DNA from: Chaetoderma sp. LZ-2023a
Lineage: Eukaryota > Mollusca > Caudofoveata > Chaetodermatida > Chaetodermatidae
DNA: 64,000 nucleotides
Assembly (NCBI GenBank): GCA_034401795.1
Contig: CM067366.1
Span: 83,624,147 to 83,688,146 of the forward strand
Reading direction: 5' to 3'
The first letter of the stretch is position 1, and each line of letters begins with the position of its first letter. The notes under the pieces were generated by a model. The model did not search any database and was not told the DNA's origin. It saw only the letters and a program-made list of their open reading frames with translations. A program made the translations under genes and the position numbers. This document shows, piece after piece, positions 25,834 to 34,383 of the stretch.

Positions 25834-26240
25834 CTAGGCATGCCCTACAGCCCCTATACCCGCTGCCAACATGCACATCCAAGGGCTGGAGGGTTCAGCA
25901 GCGCATCCTTTTTCCAGCTTGTAGTATCGCAGAGCCTTGTTCAGCTCTGATTCCGGTGAGGCCATGGCAGTCTGCACCTGCTGGAATACATCTGACAGAT
26001 ACTCCCGATCCTTGTAGAAACCTTTAGCTCGCAGGAGCTGCTCGACGATACTCCCGCCCATGATAAAGTATTCGAGGAAGCCGATCTGTCACTTGCCAAA
26101 TCCTAGATAGAGCTTCACAGCTGTCAGCTCCTCTGTCAGCTCAGCACCGGAGAGTTGAGCGAGCTCACCTGGTGTCTTCTTCTTGTAGTCCTTCAACTAC
26201 CACCGGAAGACATCATATTACTTCTCGCATAGCGTGAGCC
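25834..26240 (-). pseudogene. Element gene 6, small helical protein, broken
   Basis: Bottom-strand frame that remains in phase across two stops, a TGA at 26,089-26,091 and a TAG at 26,197-26,199. It contains LKDYKKKTPGELAQLSG, TAVKLYLGFGK and GFLEYFIMGGSIVEQLL, then a helical stretch. The layout (tyrosine-rich helix, K-TP-ELA, VKLY, FLE-F-MGG) resembles small proteins I associate with Polinton-like and other large-DNA-virus-like elements, but I know no function. The start codon is uncertain. The gene converges on gene 5. Confidence 0.5.
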
Positions 26241-26247
26241 CGGACAC

Positions 26248-26270
26248 GTTTAAGATGTCTCAATAGAGAG
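26248..26270 (+). promoter_or_regulatory. Promoter-like signal before element gene 7
   Basis: GTTTAAG at 26,248-26,254, then ATG at 26,271. No clear TATA box, only CAATAGAG. Confidence 0.45.
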
Positions 26271-26525
26271 ATGAATATTCCTGAGCACCAACCCGGGCAC
26301 CTGGCAGACGCAGACTTGGAAGATCTTTTTAGCTCTCTCGACAGGGGACGCAGACATTTAACCGCATTGTATACTCAGTGCTTAAACAATGACGTCAATG
26401 GTAAAGATCGTGAAGCAACTGCCCGAGAGCCAGGCCAGTCTTCAGAAGGTGGAGAACCTGCTGCGAACCAAGACACAGAAGTTACTGACCAAAGCAAAAC
26501 CTCTGACAGTCCATGTCAGAAGTGA
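26271..26525 (+). CDS. Element gene 7, 84-aa hydrophilic protein, uncertain
   Basis: A frame of 84 aa whose start follows a GTTTAAG signal. Its first half is acidic (DADLEDLFSSLDRGRRHL). The second half is low-complexity and polar, and overlaps gene 8 in another frame, so only the first 40 residues may be under coding constraint. No family recognised. Confidence 0.35.
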   Translation: MNIPEHQPGHLADADLEDLFSSLDRGRRHLTALYTQCLNNDVNGKDREATAREPGQSSEGGEPAANQDTEVTDQSKTSDSPCQK

Positions 26526-26745
26526 GGTTCATGCTGCCGCCACCGCGGCTGTCCTCGCTACAGTGGTGAGTGGGGTGGCCAGGAACTGTCTCGGAATAAC
26601 TCACCCCATCCCAAAGATCGCCCTCAGTGGTGTCTCTTACACAGTTGCCGCCAAGATCATGGGTGAACGTGTTACACTAATGGAGGCCGCGATTCTAGGG
26701 CTAGCAACGAGTGCAATGGCTGAGATCATCGTCGCCTACGTTTAA
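26389..26745 (+). CDS. Element gene 8, 118-aa double-membrane-span protein
   Basis: Intact frame with a basic N-terminal part (KTQKLLTKAK) and two hydrophobic Ala-rich segments, AAATAAVLATVVSGVA (about residues 49-64) and the last 20 residues (AAILGLATSAMAEIIVAYV). Small two-span membrane proteins of this kind are common in Polinton-like elements and may sit in a virion membrane or act in release. That is inference. Upstream are ATTTAAC (about 26,355) and GTATAC (about 26,369), in the order seen in the shared promoter signal. The stop codon TAA lies inside the GTTTAAC that precedes gene 9. Confidence 0.6.
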   Translation: MTSMVKIVKQLPESQASLQKVENLLRTKTQKLLTKAKPLTVHVRSEVHAAATAAVLATVVSGVARNCLGITHPIPKIALSGVSYTVAAKIMGERVTLMEAAILGLATSAMAEIIVAYV

Positions 26746-26764
26746 CCCCTCTGAATAGTGAGAG

Positions 26765-26989
26765 ATGGATCACGAGACCCCTGCAGCATATGAGACTTGG
26801 CGTGCCGGAGGGCAGTGTGTTGCCCATAGTCGAGCACATGGACTGAGGATCGCCAATACCCGAGAATGGTGGACCACCCACAAGGCATGCCCATGCAGAG
26901 AGGGCCAGTACCCTGAGCACTGCTACCTATTCCCTTGGCCGACTGTATGGTCCTCCTATGACCAACTATTTCACTGGGGGTATGACTAG
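26765..26989 (+). CDS. Element gene 9, 74-aa Trp-, Cys- and His-containing protein
   Basis: Short frame starting 20 bp after the gene 8 stop, preceded by GTTTAAC at 26,740-26,746. It is rich in Trp, Tyr, His and Cys (REWWTTHKACPCREGQYPEH) and ends FHWGYD. The aromatic and CPC content is unlike a random frame, but the bottom strand is also open here, so coding is not certain. No family recognised. Confidence 0.4.
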   Translation: MDHETPAAYETWRAGGQCVAHSRAHGLRIANTREWWTTHKACPCREGQYPEHCYLFPWPTVWSSYDQLFHWGYD

Positions 26990-26992
26990 TAG

Positions 26993-27009
26993 GTTTAAGC
27001 AATCTGTAT
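26993..27009 (+). promoter_or_regulatory. Promoter-like signal before element gene 10
   Basis: GTTTAAG at 26,993-26,999 and TATATGA from 27,007 overlapping the start region, ATG at 27,010. It fits the shared pattern. Confidence 0.5.
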
Positions 27010-27518
27010 ATGACTATGACTCTGTCACTCACAGACCTAGAAAGCAAAGAGGTAGGCGATCTTGCTCACTTGGGCGAGGCACGCCTCGGTTCAAAAGACA
27101 ATGTTGCCCCTTTCTCCTTCCTAGACTTCGATGAGAAGGGAGAACCGCGGGAGATCCGAGCTGCCATCTCAGCCTGAGATCTCATCAGGATCACTGATAC
27201 GGTAGGACAATCGGCCATTGACAAGACCAATACTGTATACAAGGGGATGGGCATCAAGGAGAGGGCAACAATGCGAGGTATGCTCGGAGTCGATGATGCT
27301 GGAGCCATCAAGGTTATGGCTGAGTCCTTTGCACAGGACCTGGTTAAGGATCGCCTGAGACCACGGAACACATTCATCCAGGATGGAGGGAATCTCAAGA
27401 TAGGCACCCCAGCTTGAACAGTATCACTGTCGACGGCCAAACAGGTGCAGATGCTGTAGACAGCCTCCAACTAACAGAGGTGAAGAAGTCAGGGTTATTT
27501 GGTTTGCTGCCTAAGTAA
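27010..27518 (+). pseudogene. Element gene 10, acidic protein of unknown function, broken
   Basis: The ATG at 27,010 opens a frame rich in Asp/Glu (LTDLESKEVGDLAHLGEARL; FSFLDFDEKGEPREIRAAIS). It is interrupted by TGA at 27,175-27,177, continues in phase (TMRGMLGVDDAGAIKVMAES) and is shifted near 27,405. The last part reads in another frame and ends KSGLFGLLPK with a TAA at 27,516-27,518. The same C-terminal ending, slightly changed, recurs 220 bp downstream because the gene junction has been tandemly duplicated. No known family recognised. Clean in-phase continuation across the stops supports a once-functional gene. Confidence 0.55.
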
Positions 27519-27900
27519 GCCAACAGGATAGTCATGGCTTTGCATGTATCATACAGATAATGGATGTACTAGACACTGTGGGTGCTGACACAGGCCCTCT
27601 GCGCTATCTTCTCAGCTGCTGCTGGGATTTCATGCTTGACACCTCCATCGCATCCTTCGTATCCGCCGGAGGTGCAGGATGATCCTCCGGCTACCGGAGG
27701 TGAAGGGGTCAGGGCTCTTGAATTTGCCGTTTAAGACCACAGGATAGTCATGGCTTCCCGTGCATGTATCATACAGATACTGGATGTACTAGACACTGTG
27801 GGTGCTGACACACGCCCTCTATGCTATCTGCTCAGCTGCTGCTGTGATTTCATGCTTGACGCCTCCAGTGCATCCTTCGTATCCGCCGTAGGTGCAGGAT
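27477..27900. repeat. Tandem duplication of a gene junction (204 bp x 2)
   Basis: 27,477-27,680 and 27,697-27,900 are diverged copies at an offset of 220 bp. Each holds the end of gene 10, the intergenic promoter-like signal and the start of the next gene. The first copy of the start (ATG at about 27,534) has lost 4 bp and reads out of frame. The second copy (ATG at 27,750) is open. Confidence 0.9.
27729..27749 (+). promoter_or_regulatory. Promoter-like signal before element gene 11
   Basis: GTTTAAG at 27,729-27,735, GGATAG at 27,741-27,746, ATG at 27,750. A decayed duplicate is at about 27,512-27,533. Confidence 0.45.
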
Positions 27901-28768
27901 TCCCAGCTCTGCAGGCGAAAGAGCTGGTGCAGGAAGTATTGCCATTTAGTCTCCCAGATATAGACGACGCTACCGCCGACCAAGTGCTAACCATCCTCCA
28001 CACGCATGTCTGTAACATTCGACAGTATGCCGGCCAATGCTGGCCAGGTGATGCTGATCATTGCCCCATCAGGACACAGGAAAAACAGCTTGCTGCGGGC
28101 TCTCCTGGTCGAACATCTACACTCTCAATACATCCTTCTGGTGTCTGACTCTGCCGCTGAGGCAGTTGACAGTAATGATCAATGGTACAATGGCCCAATC
28201 ACCAAGACACAGAACCTGCAAGCACTGGTGGAGAAGCTGCTGGCAGCCCGACTGACAGAACCACTTGTTCTAGTTATCGATGACCCTGCAATGGACCAGA
28301 AGACAGTCACCTACCTCAGCAACATCACCAGGCGCATCCAGCACACAAAGATAACTGTCTTCATCCTCTTTCAGAAGTACACCTGCGCGATCTCACCGGA
28401 CATCCGCCACAATGCCTGGTTGCTATACTTCAGCTCCAAAGTGTGGCTGTGCCCTGCTCGAGACCATATACAACAGCCTAACCCCCAAGGAGACCAAAGG
28501 GGACTTTATCGCAGGTGTACAGAGGGAAGCTGAGCTGTACCACTTCATCTTCAGCAACAAGGAGACAGGTGACCTGTCACACTTCACGCCATCTCTGGAA
28601 AAGGCGCAGACCTTCACCTACAAGCTGAATCCAGCCAGGAAACTAGTCTGCTCTACGCGTCATCGCTGGCAGACTGTCGCAGCTGCTGCAAACATTTTTC
28701 ATTCATCAGAAGGCTGTGCGGTCTCCGCTACTTCATCCGCGGTCTCTGCTACTTCGTCAGATGCTTGA
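27750..28768 (+). pseudogene. Element gene 11, FtsK/HerA-like packaging ATPase region, frameshifted
   Basis: Three consecutive open pieces in different frames. 27,750-28,148 encodes a leucine-rich N-terminal segment of unknown role, possibly a separate gene. 28,006-28,533 encodes the ATPase core. 28,412-28,768 encodes the C-terminal part (LLETIYNSL, ELYHFIFSNKETGD). In the core, IIAPSGHRKNSLLRALL occupies the Walker A position but lacks the usual Gly before Lys and the Ser/Thr after it. LVLVIDDPAM fits Walker B. A downstream QK segment sits at the usual sensor position. By family, such ATPases drive genome packaging in Polintons and related viruses. The altered P-loop and the shift near 28,435 mean this copy is inactive. 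The core assignment is fairly firm, the N-terminal part is not. Confidence 0.7.
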
Positions 28769-28777
28769 AGAACTTCG

Positions 28778-29535
28778 TCAGAAGCTTGAGGACCTTCGCT
28801 GTCGCATAAGCTCTACCCAAGGGTCAGCGTCTAAGGCTCTCTTCTTCTGGAACTTCTCATGGAAGATCCACTTTGTCCATGGGCGACAAGCATCTAACCT
28901 GCGAGCGGATTTGATGAGGTAGTCCAGGTAGTTATCTGGGAATTTCAGAAATGCTGCCAGATCTCTGGCCATTCTCCTGTGCCCTTCTTCGTTGAAGATG
29001 TTCTCAACAGCCTCCTTGCTGCCAACAGTGATACCCTCCTGAATACCTTCTACATGACCAGTGTCATGGGTCTCCGCTACCGCGGCACTAACCTCCTCCC
29101 TAAAGTAGTTATTTGCTCCAGACTTGAGGCTATCCAACATATCTCGCTCTTCCTGGCTATGGAGGCTAAATACGGCAGCCCACTTCTCGACCGTTAGTAG
29201 ATCTTTGAGGTCGACCCTCGCCTTTTGAAGAGCTAGAATAACAGGACTGTTGGTTTGGGACACAGGAGGTAGGTCGAGTGTCCTGCCCTGGGTGCTGTCA
29301 AACTTCTGGTAGAGTATCCGAGTCAGGAGTTCTTTTGTATTACGAGCTGGCTCTCCTTCCTCTATGGCGGCCAGTATCTCCGCATCAGACAGAGGTGTGA
29401 TCTTGGCTCGCTCGTGGATAATGTTGATGTCAGAAAGCAGTCCTAGGACCCTGTCACAGTGGGACAGTGCACGCCGTGGCTGTCGTGCTGAGTTGTCCTG
29501 CTGCCTACAATCTGCTAGAGAACTTCACCAAACAT
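28778..29535 (-). pseudogene. Element gene 12, about 250-codon helical protein of unknown function
   Basis: Bottom-strand frame open from about 29,527 down to 28,778, starting from a divergent promoter shared with gene 13. The only suitable ATG (29,535-29,533) is one frame away, so there is a small indel just after the start. The protein is hydrophilic and helical, with acidic and basic stretches (EEGHRRMARDLAAFLKFPDN, YLDYLIKSARRLDACRPW) and a basic C-terminus (MRQRRSSSF). No membrane segment, cysteine motif or known domain was seen. It converges on gene 11. Confidence 0.55.
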
Positions 29536-29574
29536 GGCAGCCGTTTAGCCCCTCTATATACCCAGACCTTAAAC
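29536..29574. promoter_or_regulatory. Divergent promoter between element genes 12 and 13
   Basis: A 39-bp spacer. Bottom strand: GTTTAAG (29,574-29,568), then TATATAG, then ATG at 29,535. Top strand: GTTTAG (29,543-29,548), then CTATATA (about 29,552-29,558), then ATG at 29,575. The two TATA boxes overlap. Confidence 0.65.
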
Positions 29575-30370
29575 ATGCTGCAGTATGTGCAACATACAGA
29601 TGGGGCCATTGAGCCCGTGACATCGCACCGCACTGATCCACGGAAGGACTGCATGACGGCCATTCGACCCAGTATACACGATGAGAACCCATTGTCCGAT
29701 GCTGGGAAGTTTGCAATCTCGGCACAGATCTGCGAGATCAAGAACATGACACTCGAGATCAAGTTTCAGAGCACAATAGAACAGACGGTAGAGCTCCCGC
29801 AGGTTCTGAACAGGTGGGAGATCGTGCAGAGCAACAGCACCGTGGACACCACCTATGTGAACGATGAGTACCGAGTCCTAGGTCCGCTGGCTCGTGTCCC
29901 AACCTTCTATGCGAAGGAAAAGAGGTACTATGCTGTGGGGGTGTAATGAGGGGTTCACGGAATTCGAACTACGGGCAGGTGTAGAGAAGCCTGTGGCAGT
30001 TCCACTCTTAACCCTCCTCGAGAACACACACGTGAATCCGGGTCATGCGACGATGAATGCTCCAAGACTTCATGTCTGGCATGAAGAGAATGACCAGGAG
30101 CTGAAGCAAACGGGTTCCAAACAGCGGATCGTGCATGTGGAGCGAGAACACCAGCAGGTCCAAGCCACAGCTAACCAATGGGTAGAGCTGACATTGCATC
30201 GTTGTGCATCGGACTGTGTTGCTGTTGCGGTCCTGGTTCAGAAGGGAGGAGCCATCCAGCAGGTGGATAAGCTAGACGACTTCAAGCTTGTGGTTGCTGG
30301 GACCAATGTTCTTGGTGAGGTACGCGAGCTGGCTGATTGCCAACTCTACAGACAGAAAACTAAGTCATAG
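29575..30370 (+). pseudogene. Element gene 13, candidate capsid or structural protein, frameshifted
   Basis: The start is taken as the ATG at 29,575 because it follows the shared promoter signal. An in-frame upstream extension to 29,467 would run through that promoter. The first part is open to 29,946 (DGAIEPV near the start; FAISAQICEIKNMTLEIKF; YYAVGV). A frameshift near 29,940 leads into the second part, open to 30,370. The two parts total about 265 codons, rich in beta-strand-like alternation and Val/Thr. That fits a jelly-roll-type virion protein, but I cannot recognise a named family, and it is short for a double-jelly-roll major capsid. A penton-like or other structural role is inference. 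Confidence 0.5.
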
Positions 30371-30385
30371 GCACTTCTGTGCCTA
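30368..30385 (+). terminator. Hairpin at the end of element gene 13
   Basis: TAGGCAC-TTCT-GTGCCTA is a perfect 7-bp stem with a 4-nt loop that includes the stop codon. It could act as a 3' end signal. No A-rich downstream motif was required or seen. Confidence 0.4.
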
Positions 30386-30577
30386 ACCAGTGGAAGCGAC
30401 GACCTCGAGTCGGCACTCGAGAGCCGTCACCACCTCGGGGGCAGGGATCATTCCACCTAATCATGGCAACCGGCTCAGCTTCAACATCGGAAACCTCATA
30501 TCTGGGACTCACTCATTAGGTGTGACGGTACTTTACTTTGGCTATGCTAAGGTATGCGTGTCGAACACATTAGGTAT

Positions 30578-30952
30578 TCAGCTTGAGCATACATAGAGCA
30601 CGACTCCTGTCATCACCACTGCAGCTGCCACCACTACTATAAGCTCTACTGTCTTCTGACCTGTTGATGCTTCATAGTCGAGTGTTGGCTCAGATACAGC
30701 CTCGTAGTACCCATCGAGACTCTCATCTGGCTCTCTGAGGCACTGGTTGGCCTGAGCTCGAAATTGTCGTTGGCGTGCCTCCCTCTAGCGCATATGCTCA
30801 AATGCTTTGCTGTACTCAAACTTCTCCTTAGACAGCTTCTCCATCGCCTGGTTATGACGCTCACGCTCGACCTCTGCCGCCTTCTTGTCAGCGAAGCTGA
30901 GTCCCCAGTTCGCTAGGGCAAACACGCCCGCATTCAAGATTGCGGAGGCCAT
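30578..30952 (-). pseudogene. Element gene 14, 124-codon coiled-coil membrane-anchored protein with one stop
   Basis: The frame runs from an ATG at 30,952 to a TGA at 30,578-30,580, interrupted once by TAG at 30,785-30,787 (codon 56). The N-terminus is hydrophobic (AILNAGVFALANWGLSFADK). The middle is a long charged helix (AAEVERERHNQAMEKLSKEK) that should form a coiled coil. The C-terminus is a membrane helix (VELIVVVAAAVVMTGVVLYV). This plan matches a class of small proteins I associate with Polinton-like elements of invertebrates, function unknown. It shares its promoter with gene 15. Only one lesion makes it one of the better preserved genes. Confidence 0.7.
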
Positions 30953-31013
30953 GCTATAGACCACAGTTTAAAGCTACTATATAGCTGTCCCCCAGCAACG
31001 GATCCCCAGAGCG
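30953..31013. promoter_or_regulatory. Divergent promoter between element genes 14 and 15
   Basis: A palindromic TTTAAA core (about 30,967-30,972) is flanked by CTATAG toward the bottom-strand ATG at 30,952 and by CTATATAG (about 30,977-30,984) toward the top-strand ATG at 31,014. Confidence 0.65.
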
Positions 31014-31424
31014 ATGTATAAACCAGAGGCTTATGAAGATCCAGTCGAGGATATAGATGACGAGGACTATGAGGAAGACTATGATGAGGAGGATGATGCA
31101 GACGACTACGATGTAGCGGAGACCGTGGGTGAGAATGACGCTGTAGAGCGTGAATCCTGCAAGCTAGTACACAGAGCAAAAGGAATCTATCGCACTTACG
31201 TAAAAGGTTCCGCTAGCAGCAGTTGGGGCTCTGATCGCTCTGTTCACAACGAAGGCTAGCGACATGGTCCGCAAGATCGCCAACAATGCTCTCCATGGGG
31301 TGGAGAAGATTTACGAAGCCATACCAGCCATCGCCTCAGGAGTGGGTGCGTTCCTCGGAGTCGCAGGCCCTTGGCTAACATCCGTTGCCATAGCACTCAC
31401 GCCATCTGGGCTGCCAAACATGTA
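31014..31424 (+). pseudogene. Element gene 15, acidic N-terminus plus hydrophobic C-terminus, frameshifted
   Basis: The ATG at 31,014 is followed by a very acidic stretch (residues 7-35, mostly Asp/Glu with Tyr) and then a basic stretch, open to 31,259. Near 31,215-31,260 the coding signal moves to another frame that ends with a TAA near 31,424. That frame contains MVRKIANNALHGVEKIYEAI and a Gly/Ala-rich hydrophobic tail (AIASGVGAFLGVAGPWLTSV). The acidic part alone could be low-complexity DNA, but the promoter upstream and the membrane-like tail favour a real gene. Function unknown. Confidence 0.5.
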
Positions 31425-32576
31425 AGCCATACTATATAAGGACGGCGTCTCTGTACGACCTGGTCAAGTGCCTTAACTTCCGAGTGTTGTTTGATAAACT
31501 ACTGTTCAGTGAGGATCCAGCAGAGATTAGACGCCAGTTCATCTGTTTAGAGTTCACCCAGGCCATGCGGGACAGGACGGGAGTGGACATCAGTGATGAA
31601 ATCCGGGAGTTTACCAACCGGTTTTTTTTAGGAACTACTATCAACCTGGTGGATATTACTGTGAGCCCCCTCAACTACTCGAGGCTGCACGTCGCAAGGG
31701 CCACAACTTCACATTGGAGACAGTTAGCCAGTGACTCAGCCACCAGGCGATGTGGCAGATACACAGACCTCGTCCATGGCACATCAGGCATGCCCATTTC
31801 GAGGAAACTGTCCCAGTTCACCAGGCAGATGCTCTATTCCTTCCACATGACTCGGTTGGTCGTAAGACCTACAAGTATGCTCTCACCATCGTCGATGTCG
31901 CCAGCAGGTACAAGGCGGCAGTACCGCTCACAGACAAGTCACCTGGCCAGGTGGCCCAGTCATTCCTGGGCGTCTACGAGGCTTCGGAAAATCCCCTCCA
32001 GTGGCCGGAATTGTTGCAGGTGGATGAGGCTAAGGAGTTCAGAGGGGAGACTCCAGCCCTCATGTGGAAATATGGTGTGGAAGTTAGGCGAGGCGAGGTA
32101 GGGCATCGCTGTGCCCAGGCTATCGTTGAGCGGTGGAATCGGACACTGGCAGAGAGACTGTTCCCACACCAATACGCCCAGGAAATGGCTGTGCCGAGTG
32201 AACATTCTAGAGTATGGGTGAGAGGGCTGCCTGCTGTGGTGGAGAGATCCAATGCCGAGGTTACTAGGCTAATCGGGAGGAAGCCGATAGAGGCTATCAG
32301 ACACTCTGCTGGTCACAGCTCTAGAGGAGTGAACAAGGGAGAGGAGTGCCTACCACCTGATGCTCTGGTTCGGTGCCTGGTGAGCTGGAAGGTGGTCGAC
32401 GGCGTGCAACAGATCCTAACTGGTTGATAGATGTTCACAGGCTTGACAGGTATGTGGAGGCGGAGGGGCGGCCTACACTGTACTACCTGGCATGCCAGCA
32501 CGGAGTGCCTAGGCTACCATTTGTCGTAGAAGAGCTTCAGCTAGTCCCTGAAGACACACAGCTACCACCCCCCTAG
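31425..32576 (+). pseudogene. Element gene 16, rve-type integrase, broken
   Basis: Retroviral-type integrase that would insert the element. A TATATAAGG box lies at about 31,432, and no ATG is visible in the first open piece (about 31,394-31,628). A frame change occurs at a run of eight T (31,622-31,629), then a TGA at 31,732-31,734. The catalytic core is open to 32,427. The first Asp is in HQADALF, the second in LQVDEAKEF and the Glu in AIVERWNRTL, with about 34 residues between the last two (D,D-35-E type). After a shift near 32,400 the C-terminal domain (DPNWLIDVHRLDRYVEAEG, GVPRLPFVVEELQLVPEDT) is typical of Polinton integrases. The family assignment is firm. The copy is inactive as it stands. 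Confidence 0.9.
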
Positions 32577-33604
32577 GGTGCTAACATGATACTCGATGGG
32601 CTCGGTATGGACCCCAACTGGCAGCACATGGCGCTTATTGTAGTAAGCGGAGAGGCCGAGTTTTTCCTGCGCATACGTCACCATACCATGGTTGCGCATG
32701 CGTAGGCCTAGATTGGTGGCTCTGTCCACCCCACCATGGAAGGCGCCTGTAGAACCGCTGCCAGTAGATGTTATTCTGTACCACCATTCCCTTCCTCCAT
32801 CGGAGCCAGACCGGGAGGGGGCCTGTCCCTAGCAGAGGCTGGCAGTCAATGACAACCTTTACCTCAACGTTGATTGATCTGACGAAGATCGATATTGTCT
32901 GGGTCGAGGCGGGCTTGTTCCCTGCCCTCCACACAAGTCTGAGTCTCTCCTAGTGTATTCATCCAGGGACTTCCTGGAGCATTCTTGTGGAAGAGCATTA
33001 CCCTACCATCCTCGATGTGGCGGATTCGATATGTGTAGGTATACCGAATGTAGAAGGCGTTCTGAACTGTCCGCAGCTTCTCCATGATCCGACCTGTACT
33101 GTCTCCTTCTAGCCCTCTGAAGAATGTCCAGCATACTGTTCGCCGTCCTCTCTCCTCTGTCTCCCTCTCACCGAGACGCTCGTTGAGAATCTGCTGACCT
33201 TCTCGCCTCATACTCCGGGCTAGGGTTTCAGATCTCGTTAATCGTCTTCTGGTTCGGTGTAGAAGAGGTAGGCTTTCTTGTGGATGGCTTGCCACCCGAG
33301 TTGCTACAGCTTTGACCCGTGAGCTGACATTCGTCTCCTCATACAACTGACGACTCTCACGGAGCAGCTGTGCTTTCTTGTGAGGGTTCCATGTATCCTC
33401 AGAGGTGAGCGCCGGAAACCTCCCTATCTGTTTTGCTCGGGAGAGTCGCTTTAGCCACTCCTCAGCAAGGGCGGGGAGTCGCTATTGCCACTCCTCGGCA
33501 TTGGCGTGTGCAATCATCTGGAGCATGTCGGCTTTACAGGCCTTAGAATAGCCTCTAAGACCGAATTGCTTTGCCATCACTCGAAGCTGTGTTACAGTAA
33601 CCAT
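32562..33604 (-). pseudogene. Element gene 17, SAP-domain protein, broken
   Basis: The ATG at 33,604 follows a promoter signal (GTTTAAG at 33,634-33,628, then ATATATAG). Residues 1-35 (TVTQLRVMAKQFGLRGYSKA) fit a SAP motif, a DNA-binding helix-turn-helix. A TAG lies at codon 41 (33,482-33,484). A basic helical region follows (open at 32,864-33,346), then a segment with NVEVKVVIDC that shifts frame near 32,900. The last part (GLSAYYNKRHVLP) ends at 32,562, overlapping the integrase end by about 15 bp. SAP plus this downstream region recurs, from memory, in invertebrate virus-like elements. The role is unknown, presumably DNA binding. Confidence 0.65.
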
Positions 33605-33732
33605 GATGCAAGGTCTATATATTAGATCTTAAACATTTCTGACCATCTTCGAGGGTGTTACAGTAACCATGATGCAAGGTTTATATATTAGATCTTAAAC
33701 ATTTCTACCCATCTTCGAGGGTGTTACAGTAA
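33591..33732. repeat. 66-bp tandem repeat carrying the gene 17 promoter
   Basis: Two 66-bp units plus a partial third (GTTACAGTAA at 33,591, 33,657 and 33,723). Each full unit contains the start codon, TATATATTAG and the GTTTAAG signal of gene 17 in reverse orientation, so the promoter and first codons have been duplicated upstream. Confidence 0.9.
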
Positions 33733-34106
33733 GTGGCGAGCAGTACCTATGGGTGGTGTATATCCCTGTGGATGCCTGTCGCTAAATGGGCATGCAGACC
33801 CTATTATGTGTGGCGATCAGTATCTGTGGGTGGTGTATATCCCTGTGGATGCATGTCTCTAAATGGGCATTCAGACCCTATTATGTGTGGCAATCAGTAC
33901 ATGTGGGTGGTGTATATCCCTGTGGATGCCTGTCTCTAAATGAATGGGCGTTCAGACCCTATTATGTGTGGTGCTGGCGTCAGTACCTGTAGGTGGTGTA
34001 TATCCATGTGGATGCCTGTCTCTAAATGGGTGTTCAGACCCTATTATGTGTGGCGATCAGTACCTGTCGGTGGTGTATATCCCTGTGGAGGCCTGTCTCT
34101 AAATGC
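33733..34106. repeat. 77-bp subterminal tandem repeat, about 4.8 copies
   Basis: The unit begins GTGGCGATCAGTACCTGT and ends ACCCTATTATGT, period 77 bp (starts at 33,733, 33,810, 33,887, about 33,967, 34,050). It lies between gene 17 and gene 18 near the right terminal repeat. Its open frames are by-products of the repeat. Confidence 0.9.
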
Positions 34107-34383
34107 GTAGCATGGCGTGTTCAAGTTCTTCCATAACTAAACTGAACTTTCCCCTGGCACAGACCTTCTTGTATTTCATTCTGTTGGAATGTTTATGACC
34201 CCCGCATGCTTTACATAGTCCACAGTCTGTATAAATACCTGCCCCGCATCCTCTGCATGGCTTCGGCTCAACAGCAGCCTTCTGAATCTGAGCATTGTGT
34301 GTCGCACAATATTCTCCAACACAGTTCCTTAAGCATCGAAAAGGCTTAACTCGCATAAGCCATTTGCATGTATTATAATGCAT
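34099..34383 (-). CDS. Element gene 18, 94-aa cysteine-rich zinc-ribbon-like protein, intact
   Basis: Intact frame of 94 aa from an ATG at 34,383. The cysteines form two probable zinc sites: C6, C17, C21, C26 with H29, and a ribbon formed by CRGC (43-46) and CKAC (57-60). The C-terminus is basic, then acidic. The upstream signal is GTTTAAG (34,415-34,409) followed by GATATAG. From memory, small proteins with the order CxxxC-x4-CxxH ... PCRGCG ... CxxCGGHK occur repeatedly in invertebrate Polinton-like elements. Function is not known to me; nucleic-acid binding is likely. It is the outermost gene on the right and shows no lesion. Confidence 0.75.
   Translation of the reverse strand: MHYNTCKWLMRVKPFRCLRNCVGEYCATHNAQIQKAAVEPKPCRGCGAGIYTDCGLCKACGGHKHSNRMKYKKVCARGKFSLVMEELEHAMLRI

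Noticed and set aside
27066-27470. A 134-codon bottom-strand frame opposite gene 10
   Set aside because: Shadow of gene 10, whose top-strand frame has better composition, a promoter signal and in-phase continuation.
32562-33604. DNA polymerase B tail suggested by the AYYNKRHVL segment of gene 17
   Set aside because: The gene is only about 1 kb, begins with a SAP domain and shows none of the polymerase A, B or C motifs.
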